Shown here one piece after another: positions 1 to 5,504 of a DNA stretch of 5,690 bases; within the stretch, counting starts at the first letter, position 1; each line of letters begins with the position of its first letter. The notes under the pieces were generated by a model. It did not search any database. It had not been told where the DNA came from and saw only the letters and a program-made list of their open reading frames with translations. This stretch comes from an uncultured Clostridium sp. (lineage in GTDB: Bacteria; Bacillota; Clostridia; TANB77; CAG-508): NCBI GenBank assembly GCA_945874585.1, contig CAMCHB010000069.1, positions 1 to 5,690 of the forward strand. The letters run 5' to 3'. The position numbers were made by a program, and so were the translations under genes.

Positions 1-26
1 ACCTAATATTTGTTTTTCCTATAAAA

Positions 27-155
27 TCAATGGTTTGAATTTTCTCTAGTTTTTTGTGAAATTCCAGTTGCTATGCCACATGCAAATCCAACCACAATTA
101 GGCATACAATTATAATTGTACTTATATTTTTTCGTTTACCAGTCAGTTTTTTCAT
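27..155 (-). CDS. Small single-pass membrane protein, 42 aa, possibly a frameshifted N-terminal fragment
   Basis: I do not recognise this protein. The reading frame starts at ATG 155-153 and stops at TGA 29-27. An AGGGAG Shine-Dalgarno (complement of 164-169) lies 8 nt upstream, which supports real translation. The product has a basic N-terminus (MKKLTGKRKN), one hydrophobic helix at about residues 11-32 (IIIVCLIVVGFACGIATG) and a short polar tail. That is the layout of a small membrane protein or a signal anchor. It begins 32 nt after the queH stop codon with no terminator between, so it may be the third gene of the ruvB-queH transcript. Near the end of the helix the +1 frame becomes open and stays open to the window edge (QLEFHKKLEKIQTIDFIGKT and on). 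The true gene may therefore be longer and frameshifted, or the small ORF may be complete. The good ribosome site and clean membrane segment make translation likely; its function is unknown. Confidence 0.5.
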   Translation of the reverse strand: MKKLTGKRKNISTIIIVCLIVVGFACGIATGISQKTRENSNH

Positions 156-187
156 CCCTAATTCTCCCTAGACATTTACTTTTTTCA

Positions 188-757
188 TTATGAAACTGCA
201 TTATTGGTTTTCTTATCCCTCATAATCTGCTTGCTATATCTGTCCTCCTCACTAAAAATACACCCGCAATATTTTTGCATATACAATCCCAAATCATGTG
301 CCTTTTGATGACCCTCCCAAAAGCCAACACGAAAATCACGATATAGAAAGGATATCCCATATTCGAGACTTAGCTTTTCCATTTCATGTTTGATAAAATC
401 ATGATTTTGATAAATGCTATACAAAAGTGTGGTTGTAACAGTATCATATCCATGTTCTTTAGCATATGCAAAAGTTTTTCGTAATCGAATAGGATAGCAA
501 TAATTTACACATCTTGCCTTTAAATCTTTTACCGCTTCTCTGCAAAAATTGTCCAATCCATAATCCTCTTTGAAAACAGCTTTCACCCCAATGGATTTTG
601 TATATTCTTTTAAACAATCACGTCTTGCTTGATACTCTTTATATGGGTGAATATTGGGATTATACCAATATACCGTAGGTTCTATGCCCTCTTCTCTTAA
701 TGTATCAATACAATAAACACTACAAGGTGCACAACAAGTATGCATACATAATTTCAT
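188..757 (-). CDS. queH: Epoxyqueuosine reductase QueH (queuosine tRNA modification)
   Basis: QueH (formerly DUF208) reduces epoxyqueuosine to queuosine at the wobble base of tRNAs with GUN anticodons. This is the last step of queuosine synthesis, and QueH is unrelated in sequence to the cobalamin-dependent QueG that does the same job. The 189-residue product has the family hallmarks in order: HTCCAPC at residues 6-12, the YWYNPNIHPYKEY block at 30-42, RCVNYCYPIRL at 82-92, TTTLLYSIYQNHD at 108-120, and KYCGC at 162-166. The cysteines at 8, 9, 83, 87, 164 and 166 include those expected to bind the iron-sulfur and metal centres, and none appears to be missing. The length is normal for the family. 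The start is fixed by an AAGGAGG site 8 nt upstream that overlaps the end of ruvB, so the two genes are co-transcribed and probably translationally coupled. No preQ1 riboswitch is seen. Confidence 0.95.
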   Translation of the reverse strand: MKLCMHTCCAPCSVYCIDTLREEGIEPTVYWYNPNIHPYKEYQARRDCLKEYTKSIGVKAVFKEDYGLDNFCREAVKDLKARCVNYCYPIRLRKTFAYAKEHGYDTVTTTLLYSIYQNHDFIKHEMEKLSLEYGISFLYRDFRVGFWEGHQKAHDLGLYMQKYCGCIFSEEDRYSKQIMRDKKTNNAVS

Positions 758-765
758 CGTTTTCT

Positions 766-772
766 CCTCCTT
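766..772 (-). promoter_or_regulatory. Ribosome binding site of queH overlapping the ruvB stop codon
   Basis: On the minus strand the sequence reads TAAGGAGGAG: the last two bases of the ruvB TAA stop (773-771) are the first two of a perfect AAGGAGG. The queH ATG follows 8 nt later. This arrangement suggests that ribosomes finishing ruvB re-initiate on queH, and it fixes the queH start at 757. Confidence 0.85.
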
Positions 773-1778
773 AATCCTGATATGGAATGCCCAAATGCTG
801 ATAAGCCAAAGGCGTTGCTACTCTTCCTCTTGGTGTTCTTGCAATAAATCCTATTTGCATTAAATATGGTTCATACACATCTTCAATTGTTTCCACTTCC
901 TCACCAATCGTTGCAGCTAACGTTTCAATGCCAACTGGTCTTCCCCCATATTTCAAAACAATGGTCTCCAAGATTTTTCGATCAATATTATCCAATCCTA
1001 ATTCATCAATTTCTAATTTGGCTAAAGCGGTTCGTGCAATCTTCAAATCGATATTTCCATTTCCTAGTACTAAAGCATAATCTCCAACACGCTTTAATAA
1101 ACGGTTAGCAATTCTTGGTGTTCCACGTGAACGTTTTGCAATTTCGACAGCGCCTTCTTCATCAATTTGTACTTCCATAATATGAGCGGAACGTTTCACA
1201 ATTGTTGTTAAATCTTCTACATTATACAATTCCAAACGACATACAATACCGAAACGATCACGAAGTGGCGTTGATAAAGAACCTGCTCGTGTTGTAGCTC
1301 CGATTAACGTAAATCTTGGTAAATCCAAGCGAATAGAACGTGCACTTGGTCCTTTCCCGATGATAATATCTAGACTGTAATCTTCAAGCGCTGGATACAA
1401 AATTTCTTCAATACTACGGTTAATGCGGTGTATTTCATCTATGAATAAAACGTCATTTTCGGATAAATTCGTTAATAAAGCTGCTAAATCTCCTGGCTTT
1501 TCAATAGCTGGTCCTGAAGTAATACGAATATTAGCATTCATTTCAGTTGCAATAATATTGGATAAAGTCGTTTTACCTAATCCAGGAGGGCCATATAATA
1601 GCACATGATCCAATGATTTTCCTCTCTTTTTAGCAGCTTCTATATAAACTTTCATGCTTTCTTTTACTTTGTTTTGACCAATGTATTCTTGTAAATTTTT
1701 TGGTCGTAAAGAATTTTCTGAAACAGCTTCTTCTTCATTCATTATATTTGGTATTACAATGTTTTCATTCTCGTCCAC
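771..1778 (-). CDS. ruvB: Holliday junction branch migration ATPase RuvB
   Basis: RuvB is the hexameric AAA+ motor that, with RuvA, drives branch migration of Holliday junctions in recombination and repair; RuvC then cuts the junction. The 335-residue product is full length for the family. Visible motifs are LRPKNLQEYIGQ (24-35), Walker A GPPGLGKTT (63-71), Walker B LFIDEIH (111-117), sensor 1 LIGATTR (158-164), the arginine-finger region PLRDRFG (171-177), sensor 2 GTPRIANRLLKR (219-230) and the C-terminal winged-helix signature TPRGRVAT (315-322). The start codon is GTG (1778-1776), with an AAGGA site 10 nt upstream. That gap is rather long, which together with GTG suggests modest translation. 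The gene has its own promoter just upstream and is followed by queH 13 nt after its stop. ruvA is not upstream: an unrelated small gene and a terminator lie there instead. Confidence 0.98.
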   Translation of the reverse strand: MDENENIVIPNIMNEEEAVSENSLRPKNLQEYIGQNKVKESMKVYIEAAKKRGKSLDHVLLYGPPGLGKTTLSNIIATEMNANIRITSGPAIEKPGDLAALLTNLSENDVLFIDEIHRINRSIEEILYPALEDYSLDIIIGKGPSARSIRLDLPRFTLIGATTRAGSLSTPLRDRFGIVCRLELYNVEDLTTIVKRSAHIMEVQIDEEGAVEIAKRSRGTPRIANRLLKRVGDYALVLGNGNIDLKIARTALAKLEIDELGLDNIDRKILETIVLKYGGRPVGIETLAATIGEEVETIEDVYEPYLMQIGFIARTPRGRVATPLAYQHLGIPYQD

Positions 1779-1806
1779 AATTTTCCCATCCTTCTATTTT
1801 TTTCTT

Positions 1807-1835
1807 ATTATATCAGTCAACCTCGTTTTTTTCAA
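1807..1835 (-). promoter_or_regulatory. Sigma-A promoter of the ruvB-queH operon
   Basis: The -35 box TTGAAA (complement of 1830-1835) and the -10 box TATAAT (complement of 1807-1812) are separated by 17 bp. The -10 is extended by an upstream TGA (TGn motif). Transcription should begin near 1800, leaving a leader of about 22 nt before the GTG of ruvB. The -35 box starts just after the U-tract of the preceding gene's terminator, so termination and initiation are packed back to back. Confidence 0.8.
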
Positions 1836-1836
1836 T

Positions 1837-1887
1837 AAAAAGCCCCCCTTCCTTGCTAAACTTTTTTAACAAGAAAAAGGGGACTTT
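1837..1887 (-). terminator. Intrinsic terminator of the 108-aa membrane protein gene
   Basis: On the minus strand, AAAGTCCCC plus a pyrimidine run ending in CTTG pairs with CAAGGAAGGGGGGCTTT to form a stem of about 17 bp. The loop is 14 nt, and a U-run follows (UUUUUAUU). Three of the pairs are G-U in the minus-strand RNA but would be C-A mismatches in RNA from the plus strand, so the structure is oriented for minus-strand transcription. It starts 8 nt past the stop codon of the 1896-2222 gene and separates that gene from ruvB. Confidence 0.85.
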
Positions 1888-1895
1888 GCAATTGA

Positions 1896-2222
1896 TTAAG
1901 ATTGCCATCTTAGAACACGTATATCACGATATGTATTTAATACTTTTAAATATTTTTGGTATTCATCTTCCCAAAGCATATCAGGTACTTTGTTAAAAGC
2001 CGTAAATACTTTATCTGCTTCTTTTAAAAACATTAACTGCTCCATTGGTGTTAATTTCTCATAACGTTGTGCAAAATTATATAATTTATCTAACATATCA
2101 TTTGCCTTTATAAATGATATAAAATCCTTTACATTGAGTCCTGCTAGTTTGATTTGCATAACCGCAAATGCAATTAACCCAAATATTATAAGCAATAACA
2201 AATAAATGGCTACCACGAGCAT
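1896..2222 (-). CDS. Conserved-looking single-pass membrane protein, 108 aa, function unknown
   Basis: I cannot name this family. The protein starts with a hydrophobic helix at residues 2-25 (LLLLIIFGLIAFAVM core), then has about 80 polar, mostly helical residues rich in charge and aromatics: DKLYNFAQRYEKLTPMEQ around 45-62, a KEADKVFTAFNKVP stretch at 67-80, and LWEDEY with several tyrosines and RVLRW towards the end. With no basic residues before the helix and basic residues soon after it, the C-terminal part is probably cytoplasmic (inference). The ATG at 2222 is preceded by AGAGGTG with a 6-nt gap. The gene forms its own unit, with a near-consensus promoter upstream and a strong terminator immediately downstream. 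It is not RuvA, although it occupies the slot where ruvA commonly sits: it is about half as long and lacks RuvA's helix-hairpin-helix motifs. Confidence 0.85.
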   Translation of the reverse strand: MLVVAIYLLLLIIFGLIAFAVMQIKLAGLNVKDFISFIKANDMLDKLYNFAQRYEKLTPMEQLMFLKEADKVFTAFNKVPDMLWEDEYQKYLKVLNTYRDIRVLRWQS

Positions 2223-2262
2223 ATTAACACCTCTTTCCTATGTATTTTCTCTCGTATTTTTG

Positions 2263-2291
2263 ATTATAGCATATCTGCTGTTTTTTATCAA
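2263..2291 (-). promoter_or_regulatory. Strong sigma-A promoter of the 108-aa membrane protein gene
   Basis: TTGATA (complement of 2286-2291) and TATAAT (complement of 2263-2268) are 17 bp apart, with a TGC extension directly before the -10. This is the closest to consensus of the promoters in the window. The expected start near 2256 gives a leader of about 34 nt. A 13-bp perfect palindrome touches the upstream edge of the -35 box. Confidence 0.82.
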
Positions 2292-2303
2292 ATTTGGCAA
2301 ATT
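2291..2303. repeat. 13-bp palindrome AATTTG-G-CAAATT at the -35 box, possible operator
   Basis: AATTTG (2291-2296) and CAAATT (2298-2303) are exact inverted copies around a single G. The element shares one base with the -35 box of the 108-aa gene's promoter and lies between the stop of the 2311-3006 gene and that promoter. Its one-base loop and lack of a U-tract make it a poor terminator. It could be a regulator binding site, but AT-rich palindromes of this size can arise by chance. Confidence 0.3.
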
Positions 2304-2310
2304 CCGTTAT

Positions 2311-3006
2311 TTAAATATTATCCGCCAAATCTTCATATTCGCTGGTTAAAGCATCTGTTGCAAACACAATATGATCTTGTTCAATTTTCCATTGATTTTT
2401 ATTCTCAATTAAAAAGTCAATAATGTTTTCTGAATTATTTAACAAAGAAACGATTTCATTTATCGCATTATCAATGGTCTTATCTTTTCTTTCATTTTCT
2501 AAATCTCCTATCATTTCTTTTTGATATAATTCAACATAATAGGCATCTAGATTTTTGCCATCCAAGTAAGAATCTGCTTTCTCTTCTGATAAAAAATCAT
2601 AATATTTATTTTTATCATTGTCTAATTTTTGCTTTGTTTCTTCTAAATAAGCCTTTGTTTTAGTAAAATCTGGCCCGTCTTCCTTGTAATTTTCTACAGT
2701 CAAAGACTTGGTAATAGTATCATCGTTCATAATTTGAATCATTTCCTCCATATTATCCAAGGAATCTGACATATATTGCTTGAACGCTTTTTCTACAATT
2801 CCATAGTCTCCCTTTGTAACAGTTCTTTTTAATTTTGCTCGAATTTGATCCATGTTCATATCGGTTTGATTGGTCATTTCAATAATTTCATCAGCCTCTT
2901 TTAGTAATTTGTCTTCCTGTCTAACATCTAGTATCACAAAAAAAGCAAGAATAATTAGAACAATCGCTACCACAACTCCGACACCAATTAAAATTTTTTT
3001 CTTCAT
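2311..3006 (-). CDS. Membrane-anchored helical extracytoplasmic protein, 231 aa, function unknown
   Basis: The N-terminus MKKK is followed by one hydrophobic helix at residues 5-27 (GVVVAIVLIILAFFVIL). The remaining 200 or so residues are highly charged and predicted to be mostly helical: K/E/D/N-rich, with heptad-like stretches such as MDQIRAKLKRTV (52-63) and YLEETKQKLDNDKNKYYDFL (120-139). There is no cysteine at a lipobox position, so it is a signal-anchored protein rather than a lipoprotein, with its bulk probably outside the cell. I have the impression of similar uncharacterised proteins in Clostridia and Erysipelotrichia, but I know of no function. The ATG at 3006 has a GGGGGAG site 5 nt upstream. 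The gene follows the Mbeg1-like gene with 72 nt between them, and that gap holds a probable promoter but no terminator, so it may be transcribed both alone and by read-through. Confidence 0.85.
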   Translation of the reverse strand: MKKKILIGVGVVVAIVLIILAFFVILDVRQEDKLLKEADEIIEMTNQTDMNMDQIRAKLKRTVTKGDYGIVEKAFKQYMSDSLDNMEEMIQIMNDDTITKSLTVENYKEDGPDFTKTKAYLEETKQKLDNDKNKYYDFLSEEKADSYLDGKNLDAYYVELYQKEMIGDLENERKDKTIDNAINEIVSLLNNSENIIDFLIENKNQWKIEQDHIVFATDALTSEYEDLADNI

Positions 3007-3042
3007 TTTTCTCCCCCTTTTGGAACATTTTTTGTTTTCTTT

Positions 3043-3071
3043 ATCTTATCTCTTTTTCTATATACCGTCAA
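3043..3071 (-). promoter_or_regulatory. Probable sigma-A promoter of the 231-aa membrane protein gene
   Basis: TTGACG (complement of 3066-3071) matches the -35 consensus at five of six positions. It lies 17 bp from TAAGAT (complement of 3043-3048), which matches the -10 consensus at four of six. The -35 begins only 7 bp beyond the stop codon of the upstream Mbeg1-like gene. The predicted leader is about 30 nt. It is weaker in its -10 than the other promoters here. Confidence 0.6.
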
Positions 3072-3078
3072 TATTCTT

Positions 3079-4179
3079 TTATGGATTCTTACGAGATAAT
3101 TCATATTCCTGCATAAAATTATCTTTTGCAATAATAAGCAATGCTTTTACCGTTTCCATAATCATTTTTCGGTCCTTCACATTCACCTGTTTGTAGGATT
3201 TCAAAATCGTAGTTGCATTGCTAATCAAATTACTACGAATTTCACTCATAGTTTCAGCTTGGGTAGAATTCAATATTTCAAATACAATATCAATAATTTT
3301 TTCTCTTTGTTCTACATCAATTTTCTTTAACCAGTCCTTGATAGATTTATCGATAAATTTGCTACCATTACTTACTTCTTTTAGGCGAACAAAACGTTTT
3401 CCTAGTAACTGCCAGGTATAAACATCATGTTGCATCACTCCCTTTTGTGTACTCTGCACAACTGTATAACGTTCTTCATGGTTCAATAATCTTCCAAAAA
3501 TGGAATCTTGTGGAATATAGGTATCTACTTTTTGAATCATTTTTTGGTAAGCCTGTGTTTGAATCACATCATCATCAAAGCCTGGACCATCATTGTTAAA
3601 AATGTGGTAAATTCTATCTTGTACAGATGGGCTAGAAAAAACAGCTGCATATACTGCTAAATTGCCTCCCTTAGAATGTCCACCTAAACGAATCCTTCCA
3701 TCGGTCTTTTGTGCTACTGTTTCCAAATAACGAACTGCTTCTTTTTGAGATGCAACATGGCTTTTGAAACTCATGTTAAAATCTTCCTTCCATCCAACAA
3801 TTGTGTTGTCTGTGCCACGATAAGAAATATATATACTATTGTCTGGTAAGAAAATCGTGATGGCTGAAAATTGTTTTTCTTGTTCTGGATCAACTTTGTT
3901 CACAAAATGACTAGCTTTCATTTGACCAAATCTTTTTGAATGTCCCATTAAAGGAAACAAATCAGCATCTTCTTCCCATAGAATACGCATCGTATTGGGA
4001 TCTTTTGTTTCAAATCTCTTACTTAATTCTTCTATCGTTACGGTCTCCTCTGGTTGAATAATGGTATCAAACGGAAAATAAGAAAAACGTGCTAAAAGTA
4101 AACTATCAATTTCATTAAAAGGATCTTGCTCTAGGCTTAAATCGCCTCTCCACTTCATATAATCTAATAGATTTGCCAT
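3079..4179 (-). CDS. Mbeg1-like (DUF2974) alpha/beta-hydrolase-fold protein
   Basis: This 366-residue protein belongs to the Mbeg1-like family (formerly DUF2974), a lipase-like alpha/beta-hydrolase family common in Bacillota whose cellular substrate is not established. The N-terminus MANLLDYMKWRGDLSLEQDP is typical of the family. The nucleophile elbow is LGGHSKGGNLAVYA (165-178), with Ser169 in a GxSxG box. YRGTDNTIVGWKEDF (120-134) resembles the oxyanion-loop region of class 3 lipases. Asp197 in NNDGPG and His251 in MQHDVYTW are my candidates for the rest of the triad. There is no signal peptide or membrane helix, so it should act in the cytoplasm. The C-terminal 80 or so residues are helical and charged. 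The ATG at 4179 has an AGAAAGGA site 9 nt upstream. The gene has its own near-consensus promoter and is isolated from the preceding gene by a terminator. Confidence 0.92.
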   Translation of the reverse strand: MANLLDYMKWRGDLSLEQDPFNEIDSLLLARFSYFPFDTIIQPEETVTIEELSKRFETKDPNTMRILWEEDADLFPLMGHSKRFGQMKASHFVNKVDPEQEKQFSAITIFLPDNSIYISYRGTDNTIVGWKEDFNMSFKSHVASQKEAVRYLETVAQKTDGRIRLGGHSKGGNLAVYAAVFSSPSVQDRIYHIFNNDGPGFDDDVIQTQAYQKMIQKVDTYIPQDSIFGRLLNHEERYTVVQSTQKGVMQHDVYTWQLLGKRFVRLKEVSNGSKFIDKSIKDWLKKIDVEQREKIIDIVFEILNSTQAETMSEIRSNLISNATTILKSYKQVNVKDRKMIMETVKALLIIAKDNFMQEYELSRKNP

Positions 4180-4213
4180 AATCTTTCATCCTTTCTCTTT
4201 TTTCTACAAAATT

Positions 4214-4242
4214 ATTATACTGTACCAATTTTCATTTTTCAA
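4214..4242 (-). promoter_or_regulatory. Sigma-A promoter of the Mbeg1-like gene
   Basis: TTGAAA (complement of 4237-4242) and TATAAT (complement of 4214-4219) are 17 bp apart. Transcription should start near 4207, about 28 nt before the ATG at 4179. The promoter lies in the intergenic gap about 50 bp beyond the terminator of the transglutaminase-like gene, so the two genes look independently transcribed. Confidence 0.82.
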
Positions 4243-4293
4243 CTTCTTGCCAATTATTTTTTCACTCTCTCCCCTTGTATTTTTTGTTTAGCA

Positions 4294-4341
4294 AGAAAAA
4301 AAGATAGGTTATTCAATTTCTCATTGAATTTCTATCTTTCC
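4294..4341 (-). terminator. Intrinsic terminator overlapping the stop codon of the transglutaminase-like gene
   Basis: On the minus strand, AAAGATAG (complement of 4332-4339) pairs with CTATCTTT (complement of 4300-4307), and inside this ATTCAAT pairs with ATTGAAT around a 5-nt loop. A small internal bulge separates the two stems. The hairpin runs into a U-tract of seven followed by CUUG. The upstream arm contains the TAG stop codon (4334-4332), so a ribosome at the end of the gene would cover part of the hairpin. The stem is AU-rich but long. Confidence 0.75.
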
Positions 4342-5285
4342 TTTTCTTGATTCTGTTTTCTTCTTTTCTTTAGCTTTGGAATACCTTGCAAATTCTCTAA
4401 ACCTTCTTGTTTCATTTTTTCGAATTTTTCAATAGATAATGGAACAAAACATTTTTCTTGATCTGAAAACAAATACAACTCTTCTTCTTTTTTAGCATCA
4501 ACTGCAACCAATAATTGGTATTCTTTTTTGCCATTTTTTTCTTGGCAACAATCGATCAAATGAATTTTTCTGGCTTCTTTTGGCTGTAGTAATTTGCCAT
4601 CCTTGTAACCATTTCCAATTAGCTCTTCCAAACGCCATTTTCGATCAGCATATCCCATATTGGAATCGCAATAAAACTCAACATTTTCTAGCATAAATTT
4701 TGCTTTTTCTTCAAAGCTTTCATATAAATTCATATGGGTTTTTAACAATTCAAGATATTCATCTGTATAATAAACTTTATTGGTAATATACTGCAATTTT
4801 TTATCAATTTGCTCTAGTTCAAATCGGCTAATCAATTCTTGATTAGTATTGATCGGTGTTGCAAAATGGACGGTTCTGATATGAGCCTTAATTCTTTTGA
4901 TATCTCGCTGCAAATCAAATCCATATTGTCTACCATCATCTGTTGTATAGATATTGTACATATGTGGATAATGTCTATTTCCTGTATATTCTTCTGGATC
5001 TACAATAGATTTGACAGGTACATCAATTTGTTCTAGAACATTTTCAAAAATAAGAGAAATTGATTTACAAATACCTGTTTTTTGAACTAAACATTCGCTC
5101 AAATTCTCTTCGCCTCGACTATTGGTGTATATTTTTTTCTTTGTTTTCGAATTGCCAAATGCAAATTTTAAATCAAATTGAAAACGTTTTCCCAAATCTA
5201 AATAAACATAGCGAATTTTTTCAATTTCATTTAATCCTTTGGTTTTCTTTTTTGTTTCTTCTATATACTCTGTCAATTGGCTCAT
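4332..5285 (-). CDS. Transglutaminase-like cysteine protease-fold protein, cytoplasmic, function unknown
   Basis: The 317-residue product has the signature of the transglutaminase-like fold. Cys73 sits in QKTGICKSIS (68-77), at the head of a helix. His108 lies in NRHYPHMYNIYT (103-114) and Asp124 in YGFDLQRD (121-128). The order and spacing fit a Cys-His-Asp triad, so the core may be active as a protease, amidase or acyltransferase; the reaction cannot be told from sequence. The N-terminal 45 residues (EKIRYVYLDLGKRFQFDLKF) are a helical lead-in. The 150 or so residues after the core are helical, then a small strand-rich segment, ending in a very basic tail (KLKKRRKQNQEKER, 304-317). There is no signal peptide, membrane helix or cell-wall anchor, unlike many bacterial transglutaminase-like proteins. 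The ATG at 5285 has an AAGGAAGGTGAG ribosome site close upstream. A promoter lies about 40 nt before the start, and a terminator closes the gene, so it is monocistronic. Confidence 0.8.
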   Translation of the reverse strand: MSQLTEYIEETKKKTKGLNEIEKIRYVYLDLGKRFQFDLKFAFGNSKTKKKIYTNSRGEENLSECLVQKTGICKSISLIFENVLEQIDVPVKSIVDPEEYTGNRHYPHMYNIYTTDDGRQYGFDLQRDIKRIKAHIRTVHFATPINTNQELISRFELEQIDKKLQYITNKVYYTDEYLELLKTHMNLYESFEEKAKFMLENVEFYCDSNMGYADRKWRLEELIGNGYKDGKLLQPKEARKIHLIDCCQEKNGKKEYQLLVAVDAKKEEELYLFSDQEKCFVPLSIEKFEKMKQEGLENLQGIPKLKKRRKQNQEKER

Positions 5286-5310
5286 CTTCTCACCTTCCTT
5301 AAAATAACGC

Positions 5311-5457
5311 TCACCCTATCTTTATTATACTACAAATCAGCCAAAAAATAAAGTGGAAGAACGACATAGGTTTTTTCTTATTCCATGCATAAATGCCAAT
5401 TCCCGTAAACAACATACTGGATGGAATCATGATGGCATATCAAACAAAATTTTCCAT
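5311..5457 (-). pseudogene. Remnant of a small membrane-protein gene with a premature TGA
   Basis: An AAGGTG ribosome site leads to ATG 5457, then four codons (encoding ENFV) and an in-frame TGA at 5442-5440. The same frame then continues with protein-like sequence: YAIMIPSSMLFTGIGIYAWN followed by KKKPMSFF, a hydrophobic segment ending in a basic turn. This resembles the N-terminus of a small Bacillota membrane protein of about 100 residues that I recall with a KKPMWFW motif after its first helix (from memory, not searched). In that family a Trp is plausible at the TGA position, so TGG to TGA is the likely lesion. After KKKPMSFF the frame gives only unrelated hydrophobic residues and stops at 5311, so the rest of the gene appears deleted. 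The remnant's 3' end contains the promoter of the transglutaminase-like gene. Alternatively, a short peptide starting at a later ATG could be made, but I see no good ribosome site for one. Confidence 0.5.
5324..5352 (-). promoter_or_regulatory. Probable sigma-A promoter of the transglutaminase-like gene
   Basis: A perfect TATAAT (complement of 5324-5329) is preceded at 17 bp by TTTATT (complement of 5347-5352), a weak -35 box with three of six matches. The start would be near 5317, giving a leader of about 32 nt. The promoter lies inside the decayed small-gene remnant. Confidence 0.6.
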
Positions 5458-5504
5458 ATTCATCACCTTCACAATTTCATTTTCTATTAACCTCACCTTT
5501 TAGG

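Noticed and set aside
183..195. Palindrome TTTCAT-T-ATGAAA across the queH stop codon, considered as a terminator
   Set aside because: The loop is a single base and no U-tract follows on the minus strand, so it is not an intrinsic terminator. It is probably a chance AT-rich palindrome.
1779..1895. Riboswitch or attenuator upstream of ruvB-queH
   Set aside because: The mapped promoter leaves only about 22 nt of leader, too short for a preQ1 riboswitch. The hairpin in this interval lies upstream of the promoter and belongs to the previous gene.
2311..3006. Lipoprotein call for the 231-aa protein
   Set aside because: There is no cysteine after the hydrophobic segment, so no lipobox; it is better described as a signal-anchored membrane protein.
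1852..4301. Ten-base match CTTGCTAAAC at 1852-1861 and GTTTAGCAAG at 4286-4295, both within or next to terminators
   Set aside because: Only two short copies in inverted orientation, in low-complexity surroundings; most likely coincidence and not a repeat family.
866..5302. Plus-strand open frames, for example 866-1108, 1700-1996, 2870-3196 and 5060-5302
   Set aside because: They lie wholly or mostly antisense to convincing minus-strand genes, have low-complexity F/L/S/I-rich translations typical of reverse-complement reading of lysine-rich genes, and show no recognisable domains.
5440..5442. TGA read as tryptophan, as in mycoplasmas
   Set aside because: The intact genes use TGG for Trp, and others end cleanly at stops in the expected places, including TGA-free full-length ruvB and queH. 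A nonsense mutation in a decayed gene is simpler.
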